Positions 51,551-64,000 of a stretch of 64,000 bases of DNA are shown one piece after another. Position numbers and translations under genes: made by a program. Every line of letters begins with the position of its first letter. Within the stretch, counting starts at the first letter, position 1. Origin of the DNA: Theobroma cacao (lineage: Eukaryota; Streptophyta; Magnoliopsida; Malvales; Malvaceae). The notes beneath the pieces were generated by a model. It did not search any database. It was not told the origin of the DNA and saw only the letters and a program-made list of their open reading frames with translations. The stretch spans positions 34,072,350 to 34,136,349 of the forward strand of contig NC_030850.1 of NCBI RefSeq assembly GCF_000208745.1, in the 5' to 3' direction.

Positions 51551-54500
51551 ATGAATCCATTCCACTTTCAACCAGCACCGCCTCCGCCTTGGTTCCCAAT
51601 GTTACCGCCGGCAGCACCAAATTCGAGTACATTTTGGGAGACCAGAAATGTGCGTGATCGGCTTAGAGAATTGCAAGATACTCTCAATCTTGCCAATGCA
51701 ATGTACGTTAGTTCTGGTTTTAGGGTGTATCAATAGTATGCTTTTCAATTTCTGTAACTGTGATAAAATTCGATGGTCCTATAGGCAGAAGGAGCTGGAG
51801 ATACTGACGATGATAAAAAATGGGTCAACTGACCCTTCTGTATCTGAGTTCTTGAAGTATCTAGAAGATAGGAGGATTGATTTGGATACTCAAGAATCAA
51901 TTTCTATGGAAGCGGCAAATTCTTTGATGTCAAAGCTTAGAGCTCAGTTGGAGCCCTTTAGATATGTTGTGGACGAAGCAAGCCCGTGGGAGGAGAAATC
52001 AGCAGCAGCTAGACTGGCGAATAAAATCAACAAGTCTAAAAGGAATAAGCTTTGGAGGAAAAGAAAGCGGAAACGAATTGCAGAAATGCTATCAAAGGTT
52101 GTTTTGCTTGGATTCTCGTAGTAAGGTTTCTCCTCACGCTGCTTTTTGCTCTTGGCCTGTGTTGGAAATGGCTAATTTCTTTCTTGTTGTTATGAATCCT
52201 AGGAGCGTGAGCGATTTGACCAAGCTGATAGAGAAGCTGATGAGTGGAGAGCTAGGGAGATTGCCAAGGACATTGCAAGCCGCAAGGTACTGAGATTTTT
52301 GTGTTTCAGGCAGGGTTTTTTGCTGCGAGCCTACCAATGATTTTCATTGATTTTTCCATTAGGTGCTAAGAACTCCAAACTCTTTCTTTTTTTCATTGTT
52401 GTAAACTGGTTTTTATTTAGTAATGACTGAGGTAAGTTGATTTCCAGGTGGAAAAGATGAAGGAAATAGCAAAGCTTAAAGCCAAGGAAGAAAAAATGAG
52501 ACTAGAATCTGAGGTAATGGCTTTGCAAAATGTTCTGGCAACTTTCTTTCTTTCTTTTTGTTTCTGGTTCAGGAAAACTAAATTAATTTATGATTTGAAA
52601 TTGTTGATAACTTTCTAGACCTGTCAAACTGTTTTAGACAATGCTTCATTTGTACAATATTTACTACATCTATGAGTAGCTAAAGCATAAAAAGTATGCT
52701 AAGTGTTCAAACGTACTAACATGTCTGATATGATATGACGCTGTTTGCTCCTCATCATCAATACGATTAGTTTCTTTTTCTCGTTGCTGTTAGTTTGTTC
52801 TTTAGTGTGTAGTCTTCAATGTGATAGCAGCATGGCAGTTTGATAGCAAAAACCTCCTTGATTCTTCTCCTATGTACTTTTGGTGCAATACCTTTTCTAG
52901 ATTATCTCTCAATTTGTCTTTGCTTGCTAGGGTAACATTAGAAAAATGCTAATTTTAGGGGTTTCTTTTGTTTCCTTTCTTTCTTTCTTTTTTTTTTTTT
53001 TTTGAGCTATTTTCTCTGCATTCCTTTTTGCCCACTCTTATAGTATGTTTTATATGTCAAGCTTGAGCTAGTTTTGATTGTGGAAAAGCTGCAAGAATTG
53101 CGCTCCATCAGGATCCAGAAATTGAAGAAACAAGGTACTATAACAAAAATATACCGGCTTTAAGTTGTCACATTGAATTACCTATTGTGACTTGTGATTG
53201 GATTATTTGTTTTTTTTTTTCTAGTTCTTTGTTCAACCAATATGAGGTTGCTACTCTGTAATATTGACTTTAGCTGCAAAAAACAGCAACTGATATGCAG
53301 GTTTAATATAGATGCTCTCATTTTATTTCTTCTGTAGGTAAATGTGTGCATGTCAGTGTGTAAGTTCAGATTCATGCACTTTATATCTTACTGATTAAGA
53401 TTGAGAATGAATACCTTCACAAAATCTATCCGCACAGAAAGATTGACTTGCACATGCAAAAACCCTTAGCTTTTCCATGATTAAATAAGGAGATCTGCTG
53501 TGTGTGCATCAGAGAGTTTTTGTATATCTATAATATCAACGGATTATACTGTATTTGATTCTACTGAAATTTTAAGGTTGCTTCCAACTTGTGCAGGCCA
53601 CTTTCTCCCAGAGGAGGATGACAAGTTTCTTGAGAAAGTTCGAGCTGCAGTTGAGGAAGAGGAGAGACAAGCTTTGGCAGCAGCTGATACAGATGCTGCA
53701 AAAGATGCCATTGCAACTGCCGAGGAAACTAGGAAGGCCACTCAGAATCAAAAACCCCTCTCAAAGGATCCAATTAGCGATCAACTTGAAGACAAGGAGA
53801 GCAAAGACCAAAAAACACCAAATGAGGATGAAAAGGACTCTAGTACAGTAACTGATAAGGAGTCTGGCCAAAATACATCGGAAGGGCATGGTTATGGAGG
53901 GGCATATGATTCTTTGGCCAATTTACCAATTGAGTTCTATCACTATTATCATGGCAGCAATACAGATATGGGCACGCTTATTGAGGTATGTTCATCTACT
54001 TTTCTTCAAAGTCTGGATTCCTTGCTGCATAGAACTATGTTTTTCTTTCAAGCAGTGTATATGGTTGCCAGTAATTGCTGGCAGTTTGTCTATTCCATGA
54101 CCATGAGTGGTGTAAGTTTGATGGCTGATGCATATACAAGTATCTGTATTCAGCTGCATTTTCATAATAATCTCCTCTTATTGAATCTTCACGTGCAGGT
54201 TAGAAGGACATGGGATGCTTATATCAGACCGGGAGGAAGGTAGGATAGCTACCCTTTTCTGCAATGCTCTTCATTAGTCATGAATGTTTCTATACTTGAT
54301 GCATTATTTCAATTGCATTTCAACTAAATTTTCTGCACTTGGAATTGATGGATGTAGAAATGAAAGAGAAAAGGATATCGGCATTAAAAGTCTAACCCCA
54401 TTTCCACTTCATTATTAGCATCATAATTACTGTCAATTTCAGCACCACCACTTTAACCTGTCCCTTTCCTCAATATGCCCTTATGGTAAACTTCTATAGT

Positions 54501-54692
54501 GCTATTTGATGCTGCATTAGAAAGACCAACTTGCATGACACTAGACTGCTAGCGAGCAACATTAAGCATAAGAGCAATTGAGCATTGACTAATTCTATAG
54601 AACTTGACTGCAGCCGCATACCAGGCCACTGGGTTCAGCCACCACCTCCAGCTGACGAGATATGGGCATCCTACCTGGTGAGGCCTGAATGA
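51551..54692 (+). CDS. SNRNP59: U11/U12 small nuclear ribonucleoprotein 59 kDa protein
   Basis: Eight exons: 51551-51702, 51785-52097, 52203-52286, 52448-52513, 53062-53134, 53597-53985, 54199-54239 and 54614-54692. The phases fit throughout and give 398 residues. The N-terminus is Pro-rich (FQPAPPPPWFPMLPP), followed by TFWETRNVRDRLRELQDTL. Long charged helices predicted as coiled coil follow (KKRKRIAEM-type basic tract, ERERFDQADREADEW, VEKMKEIAKLKAKEE), then GHFLPEEDDKFLEKVRAAV, an acidic Ser/Thr-rich stretch, and a conserved C-terminus IRPGGS...RIPGHWVQPPPPADEIW. This plant protein belongs to the U11/U12 di-snRNP that recognises minor (U12-type) introns. The ATG is two bases after an intron-like ..TTGTAG, suggesting a 5' UTR intron. 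Exon 5 uses the acceptor CAAG at 53061. None of its own introns is U12-type. Confidence 0.88.
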
Positions 54693-56804
54693 CCCCTTAT
54701 TGGACTGCAAAGTTGAGAGGGATGGTAATATGGCTGTTGTATCGACCCATGTATAGGCATTTTTTCTTCTAAAGTTACATAGATATAATCACAGCAGCTA
54801 TTTCAAACTTCACAATATGGAAATCAGAAAGTTCGTTTTTCTTTTTCCAGTTTTTGTATCCATTTCTAGTCATAAATAAATGCAGTTTAGGTTGGTGTGA
54901 TGTTTCATGTTTCTTAGGAGCTGAAATATTTTACTCCAACTTGTTGACAGATAACTTACATTGGAGCATAATTGAAATTAGTTGTATATTTAATTTCCAA
55001 ATCGCAAGGTTTCCTTTATATTGTCTATGATCTGTTGCTTTTCTGCACCGTCTTCATTCTCCAACTAGTTCAACCCTCTTTTCAATTGCTCCACTTTAAA
55101 GATCTCTCCTCTTGGAAAATTCAAGGTAAAAGCACTAGACTTTATAAAGAAATTAGAAAGAAGGCAGAAGAAAGAGTCTAGCGGTAGAGAATTGGATGTT
55201 GCCGAGGGTTCCAGACGCTCCAAAAATGGACTAATTGGGCATCCTACGATTCGGCTAAATTCATTTGCGAAGGCATTTTTGTTTCATCGTTAGAGAAGTC
55301 TCAAATCATAGAGCACTCACCTCCCTGCTGGGACCTTCGCCATTTTAACTAAAAAAATTCCCATTTTTGCCTAGTAAAAAAAAATGTTCGAAAATCAGAC
55401 CCCGAATGATAAACCAAACCGACAAATGGAGGTTGGTTCGGATGATCCAGTTCCAATATCGATTTCCGAAGGCAAACTTGGATCAAAGTGCATTGTTTTC
55501 GCACTCCATCCATAGGTCCTTCGTTTCTCCGACCAGAAAAATTAAAAACATTGTTTGCAAGCAAATAGACAGAGACAGACAACAATGGTATAAATCGAAA
55601 AGCTGGTAGAAAAGCATGCTCAGTGAATACGAACCAGAAAACCAAGGATTCATCTTGCAGACTAGTCATGAAACTACTCTACAATCGATTTCCTTTTCAC
55701 TGTTATCTTCATCGCATCTATCCAAAACTTTTAATTGAAAAAAAAAATACAAAATGGAGACGTGTAGAAATTAACGGGAGAAGGAGAGATAATGAAACAG
55801 ATGAGGGAAAGGAGATTGACGCCAACTCGCCGACACGAGCTCAAACCCTAGACAGCGTGACGGCGGCTGCAGGTGGGTCGTTCAGTCGGTATATATAGCG
55901 AGCTGGATATTCATCATGCCTACATAGAAGCCTGCTGCCCGCTAACTGTAGCTGCGGGCCCCTGGCCCAATGATGTATGTCAAAAAGGCAAATGTAAAAT
56001 TTAGCAAGGCAGTTCAAAAAATAATGATTCAAATAAAATACATAAAATTTGTAACTATTATTTATTTCTACTCTTTGAATATTAAATTACGAATTTCGAT
56101 TTTTTAGTACGACTACTTTCTTTGTGTAATTACATTATTACCTTTTCTTATCACTCTTCAAAGTTTTAATTTCTTATCACAAATGGTAATGTTATCAAAT
56201 TAATCCGAACATTCAAAGTAAAAAACATGATAAAAATAATTCTTTTATCTATTATTATAGGGGTCTTAGTAATTAATTATTCGAAACTCCAATGTAATGG
56301 TTTCAAGCTCAAATCTAAAACAAGGGATCTAAGATTTATACGATTAAAAATAATATCTCACTCTACATATAATTTGATAACAAATAAATTTTAATTTGAA
56401 AAAAAACATTTGTTTCTATGTAAATATTTTCAATTACATGAAAAAATGAACAACGTTAGAGAGGTACTAATTGAGCTAGTTAATTCTTATGTCATCAATT
56501 AGATTTAATTCAAAGATTCAAAGACAAAAAGGACTGATATTTAAGTAAATATTTTAGGTTAAGAATATAGTCATCTATCAAATTACGTAGTCATTAGTAT
56601 AGTAATAATTGTTCCTTTTGATTACAGGCCCGCTTTTTATTTGAGAAATGAGAATGTAACTTTCTTTGCATTTACGGCATCATTAACCAATTCCCAAATA
56701 CATTTAAAAATTCACATTTTCTTTTAAAAGCAAATTTCACATTTTATATATATTAGAAGAAAGATGGTGACGGCGGAATTTTTTTTTACTTGACATAATA
56801 GTAA
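54693..56804. other. Intergenic; possible minus-strand promoter near 55890
   Basis: The first part is the U11/U12-59K 3' UTR. Around 55890-55898 TATATATA reads on both strands. On the minus strand it is followed by CTAGGGTTT (55842-55850), a motif typical of plant 5' UTRs, and further on by TTTACTAG then ATGGCGAAGGTCCCAGCAGG and a GTGAGT donor (about 55345-55315). No downstream coding exon could be recognised, so any transcript there is unproven. Confidence 0.35.
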
Positions 56805-57222
56805 TAATATTTTAAAAAATTATTAAACTATTTAAATAAAATTTTTATTATATTTAAATTGCATTTTTATATTTTTATTTTAAATTAAATAGACTCTTAT
56901 AATTAACAATTAACTAACTTTTAATAACCCAAATAATATTTATCATTATATGAATATATAACGTTGGTGTGGTACTAATGTAGAAAATAAAAAATTATAT
57001 AATCATGTCTATCATGTCATATTAATACATTAAGTAATATAAAATATGATATGTCAAAATGTGGCCTGATATAAAAAAAAAAGTGATGTTTTTATTAAGA
57101 ATAAGTTGTTAAATGTTAATTAATTTATTTAATTTAAAATAAAATATAAAAATTTAATTAAATATAATAAAAAATTAAATTAAAAAAAAATAATCTAAGA
57201 ACTTTTTTAATATTAGATCCTA
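56805..57222. mobile_element. AT-rich MITE-like element with ~100-nt inverted ends, copy 2
   Basis: The left arm (about 56806-56910; TTTATATTTTTATTTTAAAT followed by TAAATAGACTC) is the inverse of the right arm (about 57110-57220; AATTTAAAATAAAATATAAA). Arms and interior resemble the element at 10390-10855. No ORF. Confidence 0.6.
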
Positions 57223-57574
57223 GAAAAGACGGTTACTGTAATGTCACCACCTTTTGCATAACCAAGAGTCGGAAGTCGAAACGGGCCACAAACCAAAGTA
57301 CCCGTTTCATAATCCGCCAAATTTGATCTGAACTAGTACTATTTTGCAAAGAAAGTATACATTAATAAACCTTCCTTACAAACTAAAATTACTCTTTTTC
57401 CCCTTTTTGTCAGATCTACCTGCAAAAACTTAAATGCTCAATATTTAATCTTCTTTGCCACGCTATCCCGTACAATTTATTTGTTTGCCCTAATTTCATC
57501 AAGGAAAATCTCAGGTATTTGCAAAACCCTCTTATTTTTCATCTGTACAAATTTGATTACGGGAGCTTTGGAAG
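57223..57574. other. Golgin gene promoter and 5' UTR region
   Basis: About 350 nt between the MITE-like element and the golgin ATG. No clear TATA box; pyrimidine-rich stretches near 57385-57420 are compatible with a 5' UTR. Confidence 0.4.
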
Positions 57575-60500
57575 ATGTGGAGTTCGATTGCGAATTTGAA
57601 AGAGAACTTGAATAAGATCGCGCTTGATGTGCACGACGATGACGATGAAGAACTCGAGATCTATGGTTCGGGGAATGGAGACCATTCGCCATTCTTCGAT
57701 AGACGGAATTCTAATAGATTTGCCCACTCAAAGCCCGTTTCCCTCTCTCCGGTCGCAAATGGAATTGATTCGCCATTTAATTTCGAGGTACTATTGCATT
57801 TAATTTTCGTGCTTGAATTTTTAATTAATTTGTTGTTTCTGATTTCACGGAGCATTGTGTAGGTTCATATTTATTAGTCGACAGTTTGGGGAGTGAGTTT
57901 GATATCTTTGACCTAGGGGATCAGTGAATTGTGGTTATTAATTGAGGATTTTACTGTTGATCTTTGATTAGGGATTTATCACATTTGATAGTTTGAGTAG
58001 GTACTTTTCTTTTCTGAGCAATCTGGAATTAGGCTTTGTGAAATATAGCTTGAGCGTGAAACTAACCTATATTTTGAGTTGTTTATTTTGCATTGGCTAT
58101 TATTTCTCTGTCTAGAAGACCAGGTGGAAGATCCAAAATTTTGACTAGATAAATTCAGTTTCTAAAAAATTGATTGTCTTATTTCCTTATACTATTTATT
58201 GCTTATATGTATCTTGGTGAAGTTTGAAGTTTGATAACGCAAAATAGTGCTGAGGTATTTCATCAAGGATCTTTACAGTGAATGCATGGAACTTTTATTT
58301 CATGATTGTGAGTCTAAGAAGCGTTAGAGTAACATGTGTCATGGGGATTGGTCTTGATGTTGATTGAGAGCCTCTAGAACCCAAGTAATTAGGTTTAATC
58401 TTTTTTAGTTTTGTAATTTTCATATTTGAGTGATTAATCTAATTGAGCTTTGTACTATGGTCTATATAATATTTGAAGAGTAAGTGGTTTGGGATTGAAA
58501 CTTAACCAATTTTGGGTCCTGCCAAGCACCTCCTTTGGTGTCAACAGTGAATTCTGACTGACTTTTGACTGAGTCAGTTGTGGGCACGATTTTTTCCTGT
58601 TCAACATCAGGGATGCTACTTTACTAGTTGGTATGGCATTTCTGGTGTAGTTGGGGTATTCCAGCCTTCATGCATGATAACTAAACTGTCTTATCATTAT
58701 TTTTTTGTAGATTGAAAGATACAGAGCAGAAATTAAGAAGCTTCAGGAATCCGAGGCAGAAATTAAGGCTTTATCAGTCAATTATGCTGCTTTGTTAAAA
58801 GAAAAAGAGGTACCTGATGGCTGCTTCATTTTTTATGTATTGTTTGATTTATTTTGTTTTTGCTATGGATCGGTATAAATGCCTTGAGCTAACTTAGTAG
58901 TTATAATTATGACTATTGATATCTAAGATGGCAATAAGGCATGATGTGATTGTAGTTCTTTTAGTGAATGCCCGGGATTGGTCTAAAATTCAAATCTTAT
59001 AGACAATAATAATGCAAATAGTTGAAATCGTTATTCAATTATCATATTTAGGTATCATGATGCATTACTTATTGTAATGAAGCATTTTGATTTATCAACA
59101 ATTTTACTATTAAATTTAACAAATACTTGACTTATGGTACTTCATTTCATGCTTAAATAGTAAATAATTTTTAAAATTGCATTAAAATATTAATTTATCA
59201 GTTAGTACTACATAACGCCTTGGAGGGATGTTTGGATTAGTGGGAGCCATATAAAATTAATAAATAGTGAATGTGGCAGTTTTCCTTTGTGATACATCCT
59301 GAGAAGTTGTTGTTGCATTTTTAATTGCGTTCTTGTTTTACCTGTTTCATTTTTTGCAAATGTTTTAATTACTTATTCTACTACATAGTTCATACTGGTT
59401 TTAACTTACATGGCTATTTAAGAATTGGGTTTTAGAAATGTCACATGTTGATCCTTTGCTTGTTTGATAACTTTATGTTGAAAGCCACAGGATGGGCATA
59501 AATAGTTTATACTTATTGATGTTAGATTGGTTGTTTTACTTGCAAATACTTGTGCTCATCACTTAAATCAGACCTTCAGCTAAATTATATTTTTTATGGG
59601 GTTTTCCAAACTCCAAAGTTCTGGGATGTTAGCTGAAGAGGATTATGAAGTGTCAGATTATGTGTTACATCTAATATCATGCTCGGAGCATCAGTATCCC
59701 AATTTTTATGAATCATGATTGCTTCTTGAAGTCATGTGATATACTGGCAGGTTTGCTAATCTCAGAGGCATTTTATTATTAAATCTTTGCATCTGAATGA
59801 TTTTAGGTCTGATAGAAGTATTGATATATTATTGTTTGTGCGTTTTTTCTCATTATTACTTAGCTTTAGATTTTACATTGTCTATTGGCTTAATGTTCTT
59901 TCTCACTACTCATCTAACATCCCATTTTCCAGGAGCAAATTTCCAGACTGAACCAAGAGAATGGCTCATTGAAACAAAATTTGAATGTGACAAATGCAGC
60001 TAGAAGTGAAAGTTCCAAAGTATCAAGTAATGGAATTAATGCACTCAAGGTAGTTTCTAGAGTCTCAGTTAGAGTTGTTGTCTGAGATTTAATGGTTTGT
60101 TGAGAAATTGTGGAATTAATGCAATAGGTTCTTCAATACTAAATCATCTGTAGTTTCATGTAATAATTCACTTTTAAGCTAACAAATTGTGTGCCACTGA
60201 GTGTGCTGTTTCTGATGTTGTTTGTGCTGTAATTATTTTGCATGAAGCAGATGTAGGTAGATAAATGATTTCATTTTATTATGTTTTCATACCTTTGGCA
60301 ACTTCCCAAGACGTAGACATCCATAAAAACTTGAATAATGAATATAGAGATGAGATCTTTGTCTTAGAATGAGAAATTGGTTCTTTACTTCTTATAACTT
60401 TCTGGTCTTGACGTTTATACTTTTATGAAACGAGTTGGCTAGAGTACTTGGATAGTCTGGGTGCTCAATTTAGTGACACACACGGTACTAATGGTTGGAC

Positions 60501-63500
60501 TTTCTTGTTACTGTTGTACTGGAACATGCATTGACTTTTACTTCATATGTTGTTACATAGAGTGTGTCTTGAATTATGATTCTGCTGCCACCAAGTCAGA
60601 AGTAACAGGCAACCTTAATGTGCATGTCTTTATGTTAAAATTGGTTATTGGCTGATTGACTTTGGAAATTGATGCAGGGAAGTAGTGATCAGTCACCTAA
60701 CCGACAGCATAGATCAACAAGCCTAGTAAAAAATTGTTATGCTGGAAACCAAATGTCCAATGGGCTTAGCTCTAAACACGATGAGAAAGAAAAGGTAATT
60801 GAACTGTTTTTATTGTAATAGGTGGCATTATTAGGCTGTTTGGATATAATTGGTGTACACCTGGTGCATGCCTCCCCACCTTTCTGCATTTTTATTTATT
60901 CCCCTCTTTTTAGGGGATGATACACCCTTTTGTATTTATTTTGTCCATTATATTCCATTATAAAAACTTATTCCGCTGTACTTCTCTATGTTTGTTTGGA
61001 TAATGAGTGAACTTGACAGAAAGATTTATAAATGCCTTCTAGGAGCTTGCAGATCTGCTGGAAGAGAAAAATAGGTCCCTGGAGGCAGTTCAAGCTAGTC
61101 ACGAATCACAAATAAAGCAATTCAATATGGAACTTGAGAAAGAACGTGATAAATTAGCTAATGTACAGATAAGATTACATGGTATATTTGTACACCTTGA
61201 AGACCCAATTATGAAACTTGCAATGTTACCCATCCCATTGTCAAACAAAGGAAAACTCATATTTTCTTTTTGTTTTTATATAAAAATTTCAGAGGAGCGC
61301 AAGTTAAATGAGTCTTTCCAGGAGGAGCTTAAGTTGCTGAAATCAGACAAAGATAAAGTAAGCTTCTGAATTGGTTTGAGTTGATAGATGTTATCGTTGA
61401 TTTGGCTGTATAAAGTAACTTTTAACCCTAATTTTTTTCCCCTTTGGATAAAAACCTAATGGTTATTTTTAGTTATTTTGAATTAGATCATTTTATTTCC
61501 ACCCATTTAGGTAGTTCTCATAGATGTGTACATTTAATCATCAATGAGACTGATGACGAGTTTTGTGTGCTTTGTATTGCTTCCTGGCATTATCATGTTT
61601 CCAATAGTATAATCATGTTGCTGTATTTCTGTTTCTGTATTTTTAGCATCAGTCCTGGTATTAGGGCGTTCCTTAAAATTAGTACGCTTTTATGGATGTT
61701 TTACGTGATGGTTGTTACATGTCTACTAATTTTTTTTTGCTCTAGACATGTCTACTAATTTATTAGTTTGTTAGTGGTTGTTACTTTATGTGATTGTGTT
61801 CTTCATTTGAATAGTATTTGGGAAGGTAGAAAATCATTTTGATCCATGTAAGTTAAAATGCCATTTTGGGTTCTTCATTTGTTCCATGCCTAAAAGAATC
61901 ATGTATAAGCTCTTCTCTTTATTTTTCTTGCATTTGTGAGTTTTATTGTCAAATATTCTTAATCTATTTAGCATTGACAGAGCGTCACAGAGTTGAGCAA
62001 AATACGCAATGAATTGAATGAAAAAATAATAGAAATAAGACGTTTGCAAATGGAGTTGAATAGACGGGAGAATGATAGTGCAGACGATACACTGGAGAAT
62101 TTGAGAAGGGTGATTGCCACCTTGGAGAAGGAAAACACTCATCTAAAGGTAGATACTTGCTTGCCTGTTAAATTTGTTGCCATTTAAAAGAAGGTGTCAT
62201 CGAGGGATGAAAAAATATGTTGCTCCTTTATATTTAATATCCTGAATTCACTTGCATTTATACCCTTTCATAGAAGGAGAAGAATGAACTGGAGGCTGCC
62301 CTGGAAATTAGCAAGAAATCCTTAACTGGCAAGATTCATCCCGATGCTGCAGAGACTCTGGTAATATTCAAGTTGCTTGAGTGGGCTGTATACTATGCTG
62401 GTTTTTTTTTTTTAGTTGGTTTTGGTGTGCGTGTGCCCACCTGTGTTACATTGGCAAAATTGATTCATGTGGAAATTGGTTATTGTTGTTATTTTGTGTG
62501 AGTGTATGTTGTGGAAAGAGTCATATTTTCTTTCTAAGTAACTATAAAGTGGTGGGTGTTCGATTTTATCAATGTTTTTCATATGTATCTTCTTTGCACC
62601 AGGATATAGATTCCTCAGGATGTTTTCCTGGAAAGAAAGAAATGGAATTATCATTGCAGAAATTGGAAGATGATTTGAAGGAAACATGCCGTGAAAGGGA
62701 TAAGGCTTTGCAAGAATTGACTCGTCTTAAGCAGCATTTGTTAGAAAAGGTTGCAGGTCCCTGAAATTTTATGGAATTTTTGGTGAAAATTTAACCTTAT
62801 TCATCTTCAAGTTTCACTTTTAATGGCAGCTGTCAAATTGTTTAGTATAGAGCATATATTGTTCTTCTTGACCAATTGATATTACAATCACTTAGTAGAG
62901 TCTTTGATCTTTGCAAGATATACCTTGTTACTGTACCAAATTCAGCAATGGGGGGAAAAATAGAAAAGAAGAATTCTGACACCTGATTTTTCTATGGTAG
63001 AGATTCTAGTCTTCATTTTATAGCTACTATGTTGATGTTATATTTTGCAACAGATTTATGTGGATGAGTATGTTTGCTGAGAAAAAATAATGGTAGCGTA
63101 GTTGCCTGACTTTAAGCTTTCTTTAGGACCATATTTAACTTTCTGTTTCCTGTGCTAGATTCTATGAGGATCCTCAATCCTGTATGTTATAAGTAAATAT
63201 AATTTCTTATAATTTCTGCAGTCAAAATTGAAGATGGTTTTCCTTGCTGCAATATTTTCTAGGAATCTGAAGAATCGGAAAAAATGGATGAAGATAGCAA
63301 AATTATTGAAGAACTTCGTGAGAGCAACGAATATCAAAGAGCTCAAATTGCGCATTTAGAGAAAGCCCTGAAGCTGGCAATGGCAAATCAGGAGGAAGTT
63401 AAGATGATGAACAACAATGAAATTCAGAAGTCAAAGGAAATCATTGATGATCTGAATCAGAAACTTGCAAACTGTATGAGAACAATAGATCTAAAAAATG

Positions 63501-63717
63501 TTGAACTTCTAAATCTTCAAACTGCACTTGGTCAGTACTATGCTGAAATTGAAGCTAAGGTAAGTAAATTTTTAGTATTGTAGCAACTTTCTCAAAGGAG
63601 TTGGCCCAAATAAAACTTTAGTCTTTTAATGCTTATGTTATTTTATCATAGGAACATTTGGAGCGAGATTTGGCCCTGGCAAGAGAGGAATCAGCTAAAC
63701 TTTCTGGTCTTCTGAAA
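57575..63717 (+). CDS. GC4: Golgin candidate 3/4 (GRIP-related, ARF-binding coiled-coil protein), 3' end beyond window
   Basis: Eleven exons seen: 57575-57787, 58711-58809, 59933-60049, 60678-60794, 61043-61181, 61293-61357, 61981-62148, 62274-62360, 62603-62749, 63263-63559 and 63652-63717. All are in phase and give 505 residues so far; the last donor (GTATGG at 63718) is followed only by intron. The N-terminus MWSSIANLKENLNKIALDVH and the acidic DDDDEELE tract match plant GC3/GC4. Then comes almost continuous coiled coil (IERYRAEIKKLQESEAEIKA, EQISRLNQENGSLKQNL, TELSKIRNELNEK, LQMELNRREN). The C-terminal GRAB domain, which binds ARF1 at the Golgi, should lie to the right of the window. These proteins tether vesicles at the Golgi. 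GC3 and GC4 cannot be told apart here. Confidence 0.92.
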
Positions 63718-64000
63718 GTATGGTCCTCCCTCCTTTACTTGATCATATATGCTTTCTCATTGTGCGTTTTTATTCAGTGGATGGCACATTTGTGTGTCTA
63801 TGCAACTCAATGCGTGTCTAAATGTCTTATTATTAATAGGATTATTTTTAAGTGTTTTTGAATGGAGAGATTTTACTTATGTAACTTTTTCCTGTGTCCG
63901 AGTTTCTCCATATTACCATGCAACTGTAGTTGCATACAAAGTTTAGGGATGTGGTTTATATGACAAAATGTAAATAAGGCTCAGGAAGGGGTCACATCTT

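Noticed and set aside
51703..54613. U12-type (AT-AC or GTATCCTT) intron in the U11/U12-59K gene, which would suggest self-regulation
   Set aside because: All seven donors are ordinary GT sites without the ATCCTT core.

Overview
The window is nuclear DNA from a flowering plant, almost certainly a eudicot. Genes are split by short AT-rich introns with GT..AG borders, intergenic DNA is AT-rich and full of decayed transposons, and the recognisable products are plant families. I cannot name the species; a woody rosid is a guess.

Left part (1-17.2 kb): four intact minus-strand genes. These are a pectin xylosyltransferase of the RGXT/MGP4 type (40-2539, 4 exons), the SCAR/WAVE subunit ABIL1 (4063-6996, 9 exons), a plastid-type DUF2358 protein (8530-10051, 2 exons) and an intronless sphingolipid delta-8 desaturase, SLD (15897-17240). 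Between the last two lie an AT-rich MITE and a decayed Ty1/copia element that was itself hit by a Tourist-like MITE. Deleting that MITE plus one 3-bp target copy makes the copia reading frame continuous again.

Middle (21-30 kb): a 2.3-kb hAT-like element with degenerate inverted ends and a cDNA-like gene fragment inside, then three class III (GH18) chitinase genes in one orientation. The first has a 1-nt deletion that destroys its C-terminal strand; the other two are open from start to stop.

Accessory block (30.7-43.5 kb): mostly a relic of a plastid/mitochondrial glycyl-tRNA synthetase gene (EDD1). Its first exon, one early exon and its last exons remain, with stops, frameshifts and a lost splice acceptor. 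Inside it sit a retroposed 3' end of DGAT1 (poly-A and target duplication visible) and a 4.25-kb satellite-like array. The array's ~292-bp units hold sub-repeats whose hairpin arms co-vary. Sequence from both flanks of the relic recurs side by side at 30.7-31.2 kb, which suggests an old local tandem duplication. A possible two-exon secreted mini-gene and a FIP1-like N-terminal fragment follow.

Right part (47-64 kb): plus-strand genes for a MAKR6-like membrane-associated kinase regulator (47054-47777), the minor-spliceosome protein U11/U12-59K (51551-54692, 8 exons) and a golgin candidate GC3/GC4 that runs off the window (from 57575; 11 exons seen). A tRNA-Leu(CAA) lies next to a degenerate tandem repeat at 50.4-51.1 kb. 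ABIL1, DUF2358, SLD, U11/U12-59K and the golgin appear in the order I remember for Arabidopsis At2g46225-At2g46180. The stretch between SLD and U11/U12-59K is therefore likely where lineage-specific material accumulated.
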